A stretch of DNA of 32,485 nucleotides, taken from Pirellulales bacterium (GTDB taxonomy: Bacteria > Planctomycetota > Planctomycetia > Pirellulales > Thermoguttaceae). The notes beneath the pieces were generated by a model that made no database searches, had not been told where the DNA came from, and was given only the letters and a program-made list of their open reading frames with translations. Positions 1-8,034 of the stretch are shown here, in pieces. The stretch lies in the NCBI GenBank assembly GCA_013360685.1, contig JABWBD010000029.1, positions 1 to 32,485 on the forward strand, in the 5' to 3' direction. Every line of letters starts with the position of its first letter. The stretch's first letter is position 1. The position numbers and the translations under genes are program-made.

Positions 1-12
1 AGGCAGGGAAGT

Positions 13-48
13 GAGGGAGTGGTGGAGTGATGGAGTATTGGAGTGACG
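13..48. repeat. GGAGTGAT-like low-complexity tract
   Basis: A purine-rich run of imperfect tandem units close to GGAGTGAT fills the first bases of the window ahead of the PfkB gene. No coding potential is visible. It resembles the purine-rich tracts at 5821-5852 and 23391-23500, so it is probably spacer low-complexity DNA of this genome. The left boundary cannot be judged because the window starts here. Confidence 0.5.
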
Positions 49-140
49 CGGTGCCGGGCCGCTGATTCCAGGATTGCGTTGCTGCGATACTCCCCTGGAT
101 TTGGCTGCGGCTGGGACCGTATTGATCAAGGATTACGAAC

Positions 141-1043
141 ATGCCCGATCCGCCCATCGTCGTCGGACTCGGCGAGCTCTTGTGGGACGTTTTCCCCGAC
201 CTGCGCCGGCCGGGCGGGGCCCCGGCCAACGTCGCATTCCAGGCCGGACAACTCGGCTGCCGCGGCACGATCTGCTCCCGTGTCGGATGCGATCCGCTGG
301 GCGATGAATTGGTCCGGTTTCTTTCCGGGCAAGGGTTGGCAACGGATTGGGTCCAACGCGACCCACTGCACCCTACCGGCACCGTCACGGTCGACGCCAG
401 TCGGGCCAACCACCCCACCTACGTCATCCACGAGAACGTCGCTTGGGACCACATCGCGCTGGATAGGGGCCTGAGGCAACTGATAAGCAGCGCCTCGGCC
501 GTCTGCTTCGGCACGCTTGCCCAGCGGTCGGCAACGTCGCGCGCAACCATCCAGGAAGCCTTGACGGAAGTGTCTCGCCAATGCCTTATCGTCTACGACG
601 TGAATCTCCGGCAGCACTGGTACGACCGCGAGTGGATCGAGTCGTCGCTGGCGAAGGCTCATTACGTGAAGCTGAATACGGACGAGGTCACGGTGCTTTC
701 CGATCTGCTCGAAATCGGTGCGGCCGACCATTTCCTCTTTGCGGAAGCGATCCGGCAGCGGTACCAGGTTGACGTGGTTTGCGTTACGCGCGGGGCCGCG
801 GGCTGCGTGATGTTCGGCGACGGCGAAACGGTGGACCGGGAGGGTGTGGCGGTGAAGGTGGCCGACGCGGTCGGGGCCGGCGATGCCTTTACCGCGGCGT
901 GGATCTATGGCCGCTTGCAGGGCTGGCCCCTGAAAGCCCAGGCCGCCTTTGCCAACGAGGTCGGAGCGATGGTCGCGAGCCGTCCCGGGGCGATGCCTCC
1001 GCTTCGCCATGAGTTCGCCCGGCTGGCCGAACGTTTCCCTTGA
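141..1043 (+). CDS. PfkB-family sugar kinase, fructokinase-like
   Basis: Predicted ATP-dependent kinase of a free sugar, most likely fructose, acting in the cytoplasm. The N-terminus carries the fructokinase-type signature GELLWDVFPD followed by GGAPANVAFQAG (about residues 10-40). The C-terminal PfkB signature DAVGAGDAF spans residues 242-250, with D248 as the expected catalytic base and the GAGD loop forming the anion hole. At 300 residues the length is normal for the family. The ATG at 141 is preceded by AAGGA (128-132) at good spacing. The next reading frame, a kinase remnant, begins 25 bases after the stop, and the phosphomannomutase follows, so this is probably the first gene of a sugar-phosphate operon. 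Family is certain; fructose as substrate is inferred from the N-terminal motif and could instead be another ketose or adenosine-like compound. Confidence 0.9.
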   Translation: MPDPPIVVGLGELLWDVFPDLRRPGGAPANVAFQAGQLGCRGTICSRVGCDPLGDELVRFLSGQGLATDWVQRDPLHPTGTVTVDASRANHPTYVIHENVAWDHIALDRGLRQLISSASAVCFGTLAQRSATSRATIQEALTEVSRQCLIVYDVNLRQHWYDREWIESSLAKAHYVKLNTDEVTVLSDLLEIGAADHFLFAEAIRQRYQVDVVCVTRGAAGCVMFGDGETVDREGVAVKVADAVGAGDAFTAAWIYGRLQGWPLKAQAAFANEVGAMVASRPGAMPPLRHEFARLAERFP

Positions 1044-1068
1044 TCGCAGTCCCCAAAGGCCGGCTCCC

Positions 1069-1458
1069 ATGCAACAAGGCGAGCCACTGTTAGTCGGAAT
1101 TGATGTCGGAACGGGAGGAGTCCGTGCATTGGCAGCGACGCGGCGGGGCAAGGTCGTCGGCCAGGCGGCGATGCCGTTGGACGACCTGATCGACGAGTGC
1201 TGGCCGGCCTGGTTTACAAAGCTGTCCGGTCCGGGGGACCGTTTGCCTCGGGTACTCGCTCCGGGAACCCCGTTGGGCAGATTACCGCTTCCGCCGCGGC
1301 AGAAACCGGCCTTCCGCAGCCGCGCGATCGTCGTGGCCGGAGCGAGAGACGGAACGGCCGCCTGTTTGGCCTCGGGACTCCGGCGGCCGGGCGACTATAA
1401 TACTACGTTGGGGACCACGTTGGTCTTCAACGAATTCAAGAAGCGGGAGTACCTGTGA
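1069..1458 (+). pseudogene. FGGY-family carbohydrate kinase remnant, internally deleted
   Basis: This 129-residue open frame begins like an FGGY kinase (LLVGIDVGTGGVRALA, the N-terminal phosphate-binding segment). After about 40 residues it jumps to segments normally found in the second half of the protein: RVLAPGTPLGR and then AGARDGTAACLASG...LGTTLVFN. FGGY kinases are about 450-550 residues, so most of both domains is gone. Between GTPLGR and IVVAGARDG the family-like sequence ITASAAAETGLPQ lies in the frame starting at 1263, so one base was lost near 1281 and the frame was restored near 1321. Catalytic regions are missing, so it cannot be an active kinase. Its 3' end holds the ribosome binding site of the next gene and overlaps that gene's GTG start. 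It may persist only as a translated leader for the downstream mutase. Confidence 0.75.
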
Positions 1459-2840
1459 GCATCTACAAGCCTTGCGACATCCGGGGCCATGCCATGACGG
1501 AGCTGACGCCCGAGCTGTATCAGCGCTGGGGCCAGGCGCTCGGACGGCAGTTGCAGCCTGGTGCGAAGTTCGTGGTCGGCGGTGACGTGCGGATGTCCAC
1601 GCCGGCGTTTCTGGCGGCGCTCGTCGACGGGTTATGCCGGGCAGGGATCGACGTGGTCGACCTGGGCACTTTGCCCACGCCGATCATCTACTACGCCAAG
1701 CACCGGCTCATGGCCGACGCCTGCGCGATCGTGACCGCCTCGCACAACCCGCCGGACGACAATGGGCTGAAATGGCTGCTGGGCAACCAGCCGCCCACCC
1801 AGGAACAGGTGGCAATCCTCCACCGGATGGTCGATGAGCCCGAGGCGCTCGACGGCCGAGTGCACCGGGCGCCCCGAAGGATTGACATTACGTTCGACTA
1901 TGTCGCCTGGCTTCAGGAGCTCTGGAGCCAACGCCGGCCTGTCAGGCTGCACACGGTGCTCGACCCGATGCACGGCTGCTGGGCCGGCCGCGCACGGCGC
2001 TACCTCCATGCCATCTTCCCGCAGGTGCTCCTCACCCCCATCCATGACACGCCCGATGCCGTTTTCGACGGCCGCTGCCCTGATTCCTCCCGGCACGAAC
2101 TCCTGGAAGAGTTGAGCGAGGCCGTGGACCACCAGCGCGCCGACCTGGGAGTTGCCTTCGACGGCGACGGCGACCGCATCACGTTCGTGGACGACGACGG
2201 AGTGATCCTTACCGGCGAGGAGACGGCGGCAATCCTGCTGGAGAGTTTCGGGGAAGAAATCGCCGGCCAGCCGTTCGTCTACGACCTCAAGTTTTCCGAC
2301 CGGATTCCGGAACTTGCCAAGACCCTCGGGGCCCGGCCGATCGTCGAACGGAGCGGCCACGCTTTCCTCCGTGCGCGGATGCTGGAAAGCGGGGCCCTGT
2401 TCGGGGCCGAGATCAGCGGTCATTATTTCTACCGGGATTTGGAAGGGGGCGATGACGCGCTTTATACCGCCTGCCGGTTGATCGACCACCTGGCCCGCAC
2501 CGGCAAGTCGCTCACGGAACTGAGGCGAGCATTTCCGGAAATCTTCGTCACCCCCGACCTGCGCGTGCCGGTGGATCCGGCGAAATGCGAGACGGTGCTC
2601 GCGCACGTCCGATCCGCCTGGTCCGAGTATCCCCAGACCACGGTGGATGGCGTTCGCATCCAGTTTCCCGACGGATGGGCGCTCGTCCGCGCCTCCGTGA
2701 CCGAACCGGCCATGACATTCCGATTCGAAGCATCAAGCCTGCAGGGGCTGTACGAACTCGTCTGGCGGTTCTGCGATAGCCTGCCCGAGATCGGCGATCC
2801 CCTGTGGAGCCATTATGAAGAGGCCATGGGCGGGACATGA
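1455..2840 (+). CDS. phosphomannomutase/phosphoglucomutase
   Basis: Alpha-D-phosphohexomutase that interconverts hexose-6-phosphate and hexose-1-phosphate, feeding GDP-mannose and nucleotide-glucose synthesis in the cytoplasm. All four family motifs are present in order: the phosphoserine loop TASHNPPDDNG with S96, the metal loop DGDGDR at 236-241, the sugar-specificity loop GAEISGHYF with E319 (GEXSGH type, as in dual mannose/glucose enzymes), and the phosphate-binding loop RASVTEP from R412. The length of 461 residues fits AlgC/ManB-like enzymes. The start is a GTG at 1455 with GGGAG five bases upstream; it overlaps the stop of the FGGY remnant, and the stop overlaps the next ATG by four bases, so translation is probably coupled on both sides. 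The guanylyltransferase for the next step lies at 24461. Choice between mannose and glucose cannot be settled from sequence. Confidence 0.93.
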   Translation: MSIYKPCDIRGHAMTELTPELYQRWGQALGRQLQPGAKFVVGGDVRMSTPAFLAALVDGLCRAGIDVVDLGTLPTPIIYYAKHRLMADACAIVTASHNPPDDNGLKWLLGNQPPTQEQVAILHRMVDEPEALDGRVHRAPRRIDITFDYVAWLQELWSQRRPVRLHTVLDPMHGCWAGRARRYLHAIFPQVLLTPIHDTPDAVFDGRCPDSSRHELLEELSEAVDHQRADLGVAFDGDGDRITFVDDDGVILTGEETAAILLESFGEEIAGQPFVYDLKFSDRIPELAKTLGARPIVERSGHAFLRARMLESGALFGAEISGHYFYRDLEGGDDALYTACRLIDHLARTGKSLTELRRAFPEIFVTPDLRVPVDPAKCETVLAHVRSAWSEYPQTTVDGVRIQFPDGWALVRASVTEPAMTFRFEASSLQGLYELVWRFCDSLPEIGDPLWSHYEEAMGGT

Positions 2841-4561
2841 ACCGTTCGCGTCCGAATCGTCTGAAGTTCGGTTGCCCCCGCTGCATGACGCGGCTGGAAG
2901 CGAAAATAAGCCAGGCGGGAATGCGGCAGCGGTGCCCGGTCTGCTATTGGCAGTTCACCGTCCCCACGGCGGAACGGATTGCCGAGACGACACGGCGCAG
3001 CCGTTCCGAATACGGGCTGTCCCAGGACGGCAGACAGGCCCTTCCGGATTCCGCGGCGTACCAGACCTACATCGCCGTGATTTGCCGGGTATGCGGCACG
3101 CGGATGTATGCCACGCCGGACCAGGTGGGCCACGAGATGACCTGCCCCGACTGCGATGCGCGGACCATGGTTGTTCCGCCCGCGCCCAGTCCCGCGGCCT
3201 CCACCCCCGGCGCCGCGGTCGCCCCGGTCGACGAGGAGTACGCGGTTTATCAAGGCGAAGGCCAGCCGCCGCCCGACTCGCGCGAAGTCTACCAGGCCTA
3301 CGTTCCCGTGGTCTGCAGCCTTTGCCGCACGCGGATGCTGGCCACTCTTGACCAGGTCGGCCAGGAGATGATCTGCCCCGACTGCGAGACTCCGAACGTG
3401 GTGCCGCCGCCGCATCCCAAGTTGCCCGAAGGGCCGGTGATCCCGTCGAATCCCCGCGAACAGTACGCCGTCGGCTTGTGGAACTGGTGGGAAACCGGCG
3501 AGTCCGGGCCTGTCGATTCCGGCGAAGTCTTGGCGGTCTGTCCGGTCTGCCGGACGCGGCTGCACGTCCCACCCGAGCGCGTCGGCCACGCGGTCCGCTG
3601 TCCGGACTGTGGCCGGTCGTTCGATGCATCCACGTCCAAAGCTGGAATTGCCGCTCCGGAGCCGCTGGAGGAAATCGCCGAGGAGTATGCGGTCGCAGCG
3701 CCGGTGGACCGTGCGGAACTCAAACCGGCCGTCGTCCCGGAAGAAGAAGCGGCTGAATCCTCGATCGCCGAGCAGGCCAAGGCGCCGCCTCCGCCGGAAG
3801 AAGAGGAACTGCCGGAGAAACCTCCGCGAAGGCCGTTCCTCACGGGAGTGTTCAGTTTCCCGTTCTACCCGGGGTCGATCCTCTACTGGATGGTCCTTTC
3901 GGTCGGAGCGATCTTGATCGCCGCGCTACTTCGAGAGGCGTATCTCCTGACCCAGTCGAGCCCAATGGCTTGGGTGCTCAGCATTTTGTACGGTGTGCTT
4001 GCCGCATTGCTCGGGGTTGTTTGGGTCATGATCGCGTCGGCGATCGGACTGGCGATCGTTCAGGATACGTCGGATGGCTGCGACGCGATCGTCAACTGGC
4101 CGCAAGGGACGATCTTCGACTGGTTTTCCGATTTCCTGTTTGTGCTGAACAGCGTCTCATTGTCGCTGGCGGTCGGGCTGGGGCTGCGGTCGCTCGTCGG
4201 GGCCGATGCAAGGCTCACCACGATCATCCTGCTTGCGACCGCATTTGTGGCTTTTCCCATCTTCTTCGTGTCGATGCTCGAGGCGGGAAGCCCTTGGAGA
4301 CCCTTCTCCGCGCCGATCTGGTGGAGCGTGCTCTCGGTCGGCTGGGGGTGGGGGCTGTTCTATCTGGAAACGGCCCTTCTTGGCGCCGTCCTCGTGGTTC
4401 CGGCCGTGCTGCTCTCCGTGGCGACGCACCCTCTCGTCGGTGTGCCGGCCATCGCCGCGATCGTCGCGGCCCTGATGATCTACTTCCGCTTGCTCGGCAG
4501 ACTCATCTGGTACTGCGCCCAGCGACTGCCCGACAAGGAGGAAATCGGCAAAGAAGACTAG
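2837..4561 (+). CDS. four-zinc-ribbon multi-pass membrane protein
   Basis: A 574-residue protein of unknown function. The N-terminal half holds four CxxC...CxxC modules starting near residues 13, 83, 160 and 235. The last three follow the pattern CxxCxTRhxxxxxxVGxxhxCPDC, close to MJ0042/FmdB-type zinc ribbons, and are separated by acidic or proline-rich linkers. A low-complexity Glu/Pro/Ala segment (about 275-335) leads into a hydrophobic half with about five or six predicted membrane helices beginning at 348, 377 and about 432 and ending near 565. The arrangement suggests cytoplasmic metal-binding heads on an inner-membrane body. The start overlaps the mutase stop as ATGA, so the gene is co-translated with it. 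Ribbons 2-4 look like recent duplications of one unit. The specific role is not recognisable; sensing, scaffolding or protein quality control are all possible. Confidence 0.85.
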   Translation: MNRSRPNRLKFGCPRCMTRLEAKISQAGMRQRCPVCYWQFTVPTAERIAETTRRSRSEYGLSQDGRQALPDSAAYQTYIAVICRVCGTRMYATPDQVGHEMTCPDCDARTMVVPPAPSPAASTPGAAVAPVDEEYAVYQGEGQPPPDSREVYQAYVPVVCSLCRTRMLATLDQVGQEMICPDCETPNVVPPPHPKLPEGPVIPSNPREQYAVGLWNWWETGESGPVDSGEVLAVCPVCRTRLHVPPERVGHAVRCPDCGRSFDASTSKAGIAAPEPLEEIAEEYAVAAPVDRAELKPAVVPEEEAAESSIAEQAKAPPPPEEEELPEKPPRRPFLTGVFSFPFYPGSILYWMVLSVGAILIAALLREAYLLTQSSPMAWVLSILYGVLAALLGVVWVMIASAIGLAIVQDTSDGCDAIVNWPQGTIFDWFSDFLFVLNSVSLSLAVGLGLRSLVGADARLTTIILLATAFVAFPIFFVSMLEAGSPWRPFSAPIWWSVLSVGWGWGLFYLETALLGAVLVVPAVLLSVATHPLVGVPAIAAIVAALMIYFRLLGRLIWYCAQRLPDKEEIGKED

Positions 4562-4582
4562 GAACGGATGGGCCTTGCCGGA

Positions 4583-5011
4583 CTACTTGGCCTTCGGCGC
4601 TGGAGCAGGAGCCGCCGGCGTCTCTTCGACAGGGGCAGGCGCGGCGGGTGCGGCCGAGCACTCAACGGAGACTTCGCTGCAAACAGGACGGCATCGGCGC
4701 ACCGCGCTGCACTGCGGACGGCAGCACGCGCTGGAACGGCAACGGCCCGTCGAGCGACAACCGGCTGTGCCGTGAAGTTTCTCCTGGCAGTAGCCGTCCC
4801 AGATGTTCGCACAGCAGCGTGGCGAGCAGTCGCAGCAGGCCGGACCGAGGGCTCCGTAGGCCGGTCCGCCGCCCGCCGGCGCGGCATAGGCCGCGAAGGA
4901 CGCGTAGTTGGGCACGAGCGGCGAAGCCACCGGAGCAGGCCCTTGGGCAAGGGCGGCGCCGCTCAGTCCGCAAACGACAACTACAACAAGAATCCATCGC
5001 AGCGCTGGCAT
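4583..5011 (-). CDS. small exported cysteine-rich protein
   Basis: A 142-residue protein with a clear signal peptide (hydrophobic run WILVVVVVCGLSGAALA, cleavage likely near residue 23). An Ala/Pro/Gly-rich stretch follows, then a core of about 65 residues with 14 cysteines, including three CC pairs and the segment CANIWDGYCQEK, then an Ala/Pro-rich tail. The strong site AAGGAG lies just upstream of the ATG. It is transcribed towards the zinc-ribbon gene and ends 21 bases from it. The cysteines after export suggest disulfide cross-linking in the periplasm or cell wall; planctomycetes are known for Cys-rich wall proteins, but assignment to that role is inference. No enzyme domain is visible, and similar Cys spacing could also bind metal. 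Confidence 0.8.
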   Translation of the reverse strand: MPALRWILVVVVVCGLSGAALAQGPAPVASPLVPNYASFAAYAAPAGGGPAYGALGPACCDCSPRCCANIWDGYCQEKLHGTAGCRSTGRCRSSACCRPQCSAVRRCRPVCSEVSVECSAAPAAPAPVEETPAAPAPAPKAK

Positions 5012-5296
5012 GGGGTTCTCCTTTGGTTTCCGACACCCCCAGAAAACTGCCCCGGACGCACGCGGGCGTCAGCATGGCCTTGGTGGGTGGAAACGTCGAT
5101 CCACGTGACTCGCGGGTTGACACCGCGGCGGCCGTCTCGTTACCTATCTTCGGCCAGCGTGCGTCCAAGCAAAACATGCCCTTGAAACGCCCGCAAAGCA
5201 AACGCAGACGTCCTATTTTCGCAACTTTTCCCAGACGTTTCGTTCGGCCGTATCACCGGAAGTGGTTGCGCGACAAGAAAATGCGGCCCGACTCGT
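5012..5296. other. spacer between divergent Cys-rich gene and LRR remnant
   Basis: About 285 bases upstream of the Cys-rich gene, which must hold its minus-strand promoter. I could not pick a convincing -10/-35 pair. No open frame here has protein-like composition. Confidence 0.4.
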
Positions 5297-5767
5297 TCGG
5301 ATGCGGGCCTCGGCGAACTGAAAGGCCTGAATGAGCTACGGCATTTGTATATCGGCACCACCGACGTTACGGACGTCGGCCTTGCCGCGATATGCGAACT
5401 GGCCTCGCTGGAGTATCTTGACCTCAGCAGTACAGAGATTACGGACGCGGGGCTTAAACAACTTTGCGGGATAAAGTCTCTCCGCGTACTAGAGGTCGGT
5501 TTCTGCCGAGTGAGTGCTAACGGAGTAGCGCAGCTTAGGTGCCTAGACAAACTCCGGGCACTTACCTTGGATGCGGTCCCGTTGTGCAATGAGGACGCCG
5601 ATCGCTTGGGCGAACTCAAGTCACTCCGATTTCTCAGTGTGCTTCGAACTGGGATGACCGAGGAAGACGCAGGAAAACGCCTCCACGAGCTAATACCGAA
5701 CTTGAAGACGGTTGACATCGAATCGGAATGGCAGCGCGGGTTTGGGGCACATTCGAGGCAACATTAG
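5297..5767 (+). pseudogene. leucine-rich-repeat protein remnant lacking a start
   Basis: The frame reads about six leucine-rich repeats of 23-25 residues of the bacterial type with the TDxGL signature: DAGLGELKGLNELRHLYIG, then LEYLDLSSTEITDAGLKQL, LRVLEVGFCRVS, LRALTLDAV and LRFLSVLRTGMTEEDAGK, ending at a TAG at 5765. LRR sequence begins at about 5297, but the frame has no ATG or GTG back to its stop at 5183. The only internal start would be TTG at 5345, in the middle of a repeat and without a ribosome site. It is therefore most likely the 3' end of a larger LRR gene that lost its beginning. The region is visibly less GC-rich than its neighbours, which suggests a different history. A translated short form from the TTG cannot be excluded. 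Confidence 0.65.
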
Positions 5768-5820
5768 GGACCAATGAGGCACCGAACGCACAGAGCGAAA
5801 GGCGAGAACAAAAAGGGCGA

Positions 5821-5852
5821 GGGGAAGGGAAGAAGGGGAAGGGAAGAAGGGG
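5821..5852. repeat. GGGAAGAAGGGGAA purine tandem repeat
   Basis: Nearly pure purine stretch in which a unit of about 14 bases (GGGGAAGGGAAGAA) is repeated a little over twice. It directly abuts the left arm of the inverted repeat at 5849-5925. No coding content. Confidence 0.6.
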
Positions 5853-5925
5853 ATACGTCCAATTCTCAAAGGTCGGGAACATGATTCGTCGTATGCAGGA
5901 CCGCTGAATAATTGGACTTATCGCC
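5849..5925. repeat. imperfect inverted repeat, REP-like
   Basis: Arms GGGGATACGTCCAATT (5849-5864) and AATTGGACTTATCGCC (5910-5925) are inverted copies matching at 14 of 16 positions and separated by 45 bases. The arrangement resembles palindromic elements mobilised by REP-associated tyrosine transposases, but no transposase is present in the window, so this identity is inference. It lies in the gap between the LRR remnant and the deacetylase-like gene. Confidence 0.5.
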
Positions 5926-5949
5926 GTTTGGCTCCTCTAATCCAGGGTT

Positions 5950-5989
5950 GCGCCCTTCGCTGGGCAAACCGGCGCCTCTTCGGGGCACG
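5950..5989. repeat. interspersed spacer repeat, copy A
   Basis: A 40-base GC-rich segment that aligns without gaps to 26996-27035 at 32 of 40 positions, with 25 of 29 in the right part (5961-5989 against 27007-27035). Both copies lie in gene-free spacers in the same orientation. This is a diverged dispersed repeat with no coding content. Confidence 0.6.
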
Positions 5990-6054
5990 GAGGGGGGAAA
6001 AGGTCAGAACTGTTTCAACCTGTCAATTCGCCGTCTCCGTTTTGATCGAACCTG

Positions 6055-7968
6055 TCAGCGACGGTCCGCTGCCTTGGGACCGGCCGGGGAAACGCGGAGC
6101 TCGACCTTGGACTGCGCCGGCAGGTCAACGACCATGCCTTGCCAGCGCATGCCCTCCAAGGCCAGGTCCACGACCTCACAAGGCGCGCCGGCCAGGGTGG
6201 CGGCCAGCGGCCGGCCGTCGCGCCGCGGCGGCAACAGGAGCGTCAGTCCGGCCATCGCCGACGGCGCCTGCAGGGAGAGGACCAGCGTCTCGCCGTCCCA
6301 TGCCAGGGTGTCGACGGCCGCGGCCCGCCGCGCGTCGTTGAAGTCCAGCCACTCCCCGGCATTGACGCTGGGCAGGTCCAGGTCGCGGGCCGCGAGCAGG
6401 ATCTGGCGGAACCAGTTCTGGCACGGCACCTTGCCGCGGCCCGACAGGCTGACGGGATGGAAGTACGGATGGAACACGCCGTGCCAGCGCCCGGCGCAGT
6501 CCGCCAACAATTGGCGAGCCACTGCCAGGGCCTCGTCCTCGTTCATGGGCGGCAGCAGGAACTTGGGCGAACACGACCCATCTTCGGTCTGCACCGTGCT
6601 CTGCGAGTAGCAGTCCAGCAACTCGCCTTCACGACTGATGAACTTCACCGGCAACGCACTGCCGTTGAGATAGCCGGAGCCGAAGCGGTAACCGTTGATA
6701 AAGTCCGTGTCCAGCCGCAGGCCGTGCTCCGCCAGGAGCCGCGGGTTTTCGTCCCAGCCGGGGAAGATGCAGCTATGCGCTCGCAGGGCACGCGGCTCGT
6801 AGCCGAACTTTTCGCGGAACAGACCGACAATCTCCGCCACGCACTGCCGCCAGGTCGCCAGGTCCGGCTGGGCGCTGACCCAGGGGTGTACGCCGAACTC
6901 GTGCCCCTGCTGCCGAAGGGCCGCGATCTTTTCGCGGTCGAAGGCCTTGATGTGCTCGGTCATCAGGTACAGCGTGTACTTCGTCCGGGTCGCGGCCGCT
7001 TCCCGGACCACCCACTCCAGATCCTCCCAGATCATGCCGTCGCTGTCGCCGTCGATGAACACCAGCGCCGGGGCGGCGCGCGGGAAGTGCCAGAGCCGCG
7101 GCAGGGGCGCCGCGTCGTCCAGCAGCCCCCGGATGACGCGCACCAAGAGGTCCTGGTGCACGTCGGCTTGGGGCACGTCCCGCAGATCGAAATCGCGCAC
7201 GCGGTGGAACAGGTCGTCGGCCGTGAACTTGCCGTCGCGGTTGGCGTCGGGATCGTTGCCCGTGCTGGACGTCGCGGGCCAGCCCTGGTGGAGCCGCACG
7301 ATGGCCTCCGCAAGGTCGTAGGTGAAGACCACGGCCGACCCGGCGCCATGCCGCGTGAGCGCCACGGCCGGATAGATGGATGGCCGCCCCCGGGCCCCGG
7401 CGACCAGCGCCAGCGGCTCCGTCGTCCCCGCGCCGTAGACGTGCGATTCATCAGGCACCTGCAGATCCGCGGCGGGAAAGCCGTCCATCCAGCGGTGCTT
7501 GAGGTCGACCTGCAGGTAGGCGTCGCGGGCGATCGAGTAGCTCCGCCCCGCCGGTTCCAGGCCGAAGCGAGGCGCCCACGCCCGCGGCGGTTGCAGAATG
7601 ACCGCGCGCCCGCCTTGCTGCACGTAATCCAGGATGGTCTCCGGGGCCATCTGCGCTGCGGCGCCGCTGGAGACCAGCACCAGCGCGAAGGCGGCCAGGT
7701 CGCCGGCCTCCGCGGGAGGTCGCTTCAGGTAGCCATTGTAGCCTTCGCCCAGCAGCACCTCTTCGAGATACGCATCCAGCGGATGGGCTGCGTCGGGCGA
7801 CTGCAGCAGGAGGATGGGGCGGACGGCGGTGCTTTTCTTCGCACCGGCCTGTTGACCTCCGGCGCCGGCGACCTGCGCGGCGTTTTCTTCTGCGATGCCG
7901 AGGCCGCCGCAGCACAGACAACCGCCCAGCACGCCGGCGGCCATGAGCAGATACTTCCACGTTCCCAT
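6055..7968 (-). CDS. exported polysaccharide-deacetylase-like protein with GATase-like N-domain
   Basis: A 637-residue exported protein. The start chosen is the ATG at 7968, which gives a signal peptide (MGTWKYLLMAAGVLGGCLCC) with GGGAG upstream; an ATG 21 codons earlier adds a polar segment that would bury the signal. Residues about 50-270 look like a flavodoxin/GATase-type domain (VLVSSGAAAQMAPETILDYV). Residues about 300-580 resemble a carbohydrate-esterase-4 barrel: VFIDGDSDG at 303-311 in the place of the TFDDG motif, HEFGVHP with H356 and H361, and LRAHSC at 395-400. Such folds remove acyl groups from sugars using a metal, but the motifs are divergent and activity is unproven. It is third in a run after the propeller and Gfo/Idh genes, 66 bases behind the latter. 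The cysteines near the signal end could also form a lipobox. Confidence 0.75.
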   Translation of the reverse strand: MGTWKYLLMAAGVLGGCLCCGGLGIAEENAAQVAGAGGQQAGAKKSTAVRPILLLQSPDAAHPLDAYLEEVLLGEGYNGYLKRPPAEAGDLAAFALVLVSSGAAAQMAPETILDYVQQGGRAVILQPPRAWAPRFGLEPAGRSYSIARDAYLQVDLKHRWMDGFPAADLQVPDESHVYGAGTTEPLALVAGARGRPSIYPAVALTRHGAGSAVVFTYDLAEAIVRLHQGWPATSSTGNDPDANRDGKFTADDLFHRVRDFDLRDVPQADVHQDLLVRVIRGLLDDAAPLPRLWHFPRAAPALVFIDGDSDGMIWEDLEWVVREAAATRTKYTLYLMTEHIKAFDREKIAALRQQGHEFGVHPWVSAQPDLATWRQCVAEIVGLFREKFGYEPRALRAHSCIFPGWDENPRLLAEHGLRLDTDFINGYRFGSGYLNGSALPVKFISREGELLDCYSQSTVQTEDGSCSPKFLLPPMNEDEALAVARQLLADCAGRWHGVFHPYFHPVSLSGRGKVPCQNWFRQILLAARDLDLPSVNAGEWLDFNDARRAAAVDTLAWDGETLVLSLQAPSAMAGLTLLLPPRRDGRPLAATLAGAPCEVVDLALEGMRWQGMVVDLPAQSKVELRVSPAGPKAADRR

Positions 7969-8034
7969 GGGTTCGTCTCCCGAGGTTGCCCTGCACGAGG
8001 GCTGGTTCTGGTGGCCCGGATTGGAGTACATCGC

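Noticed and set aside
126..1151. A minus-strand frame opposite the PfkB kinase
   Set aside because: The plus strand has complete kinase signatures; the antisense frame shows none.
3970..5334. A plus-strand frame bridging the zinc-ribbon gene end, the Cys-rich gene and the LRR remnant
   Set aside because: It crosses three supported features, is Arg-rich throughout and has no ribosome site or motif.
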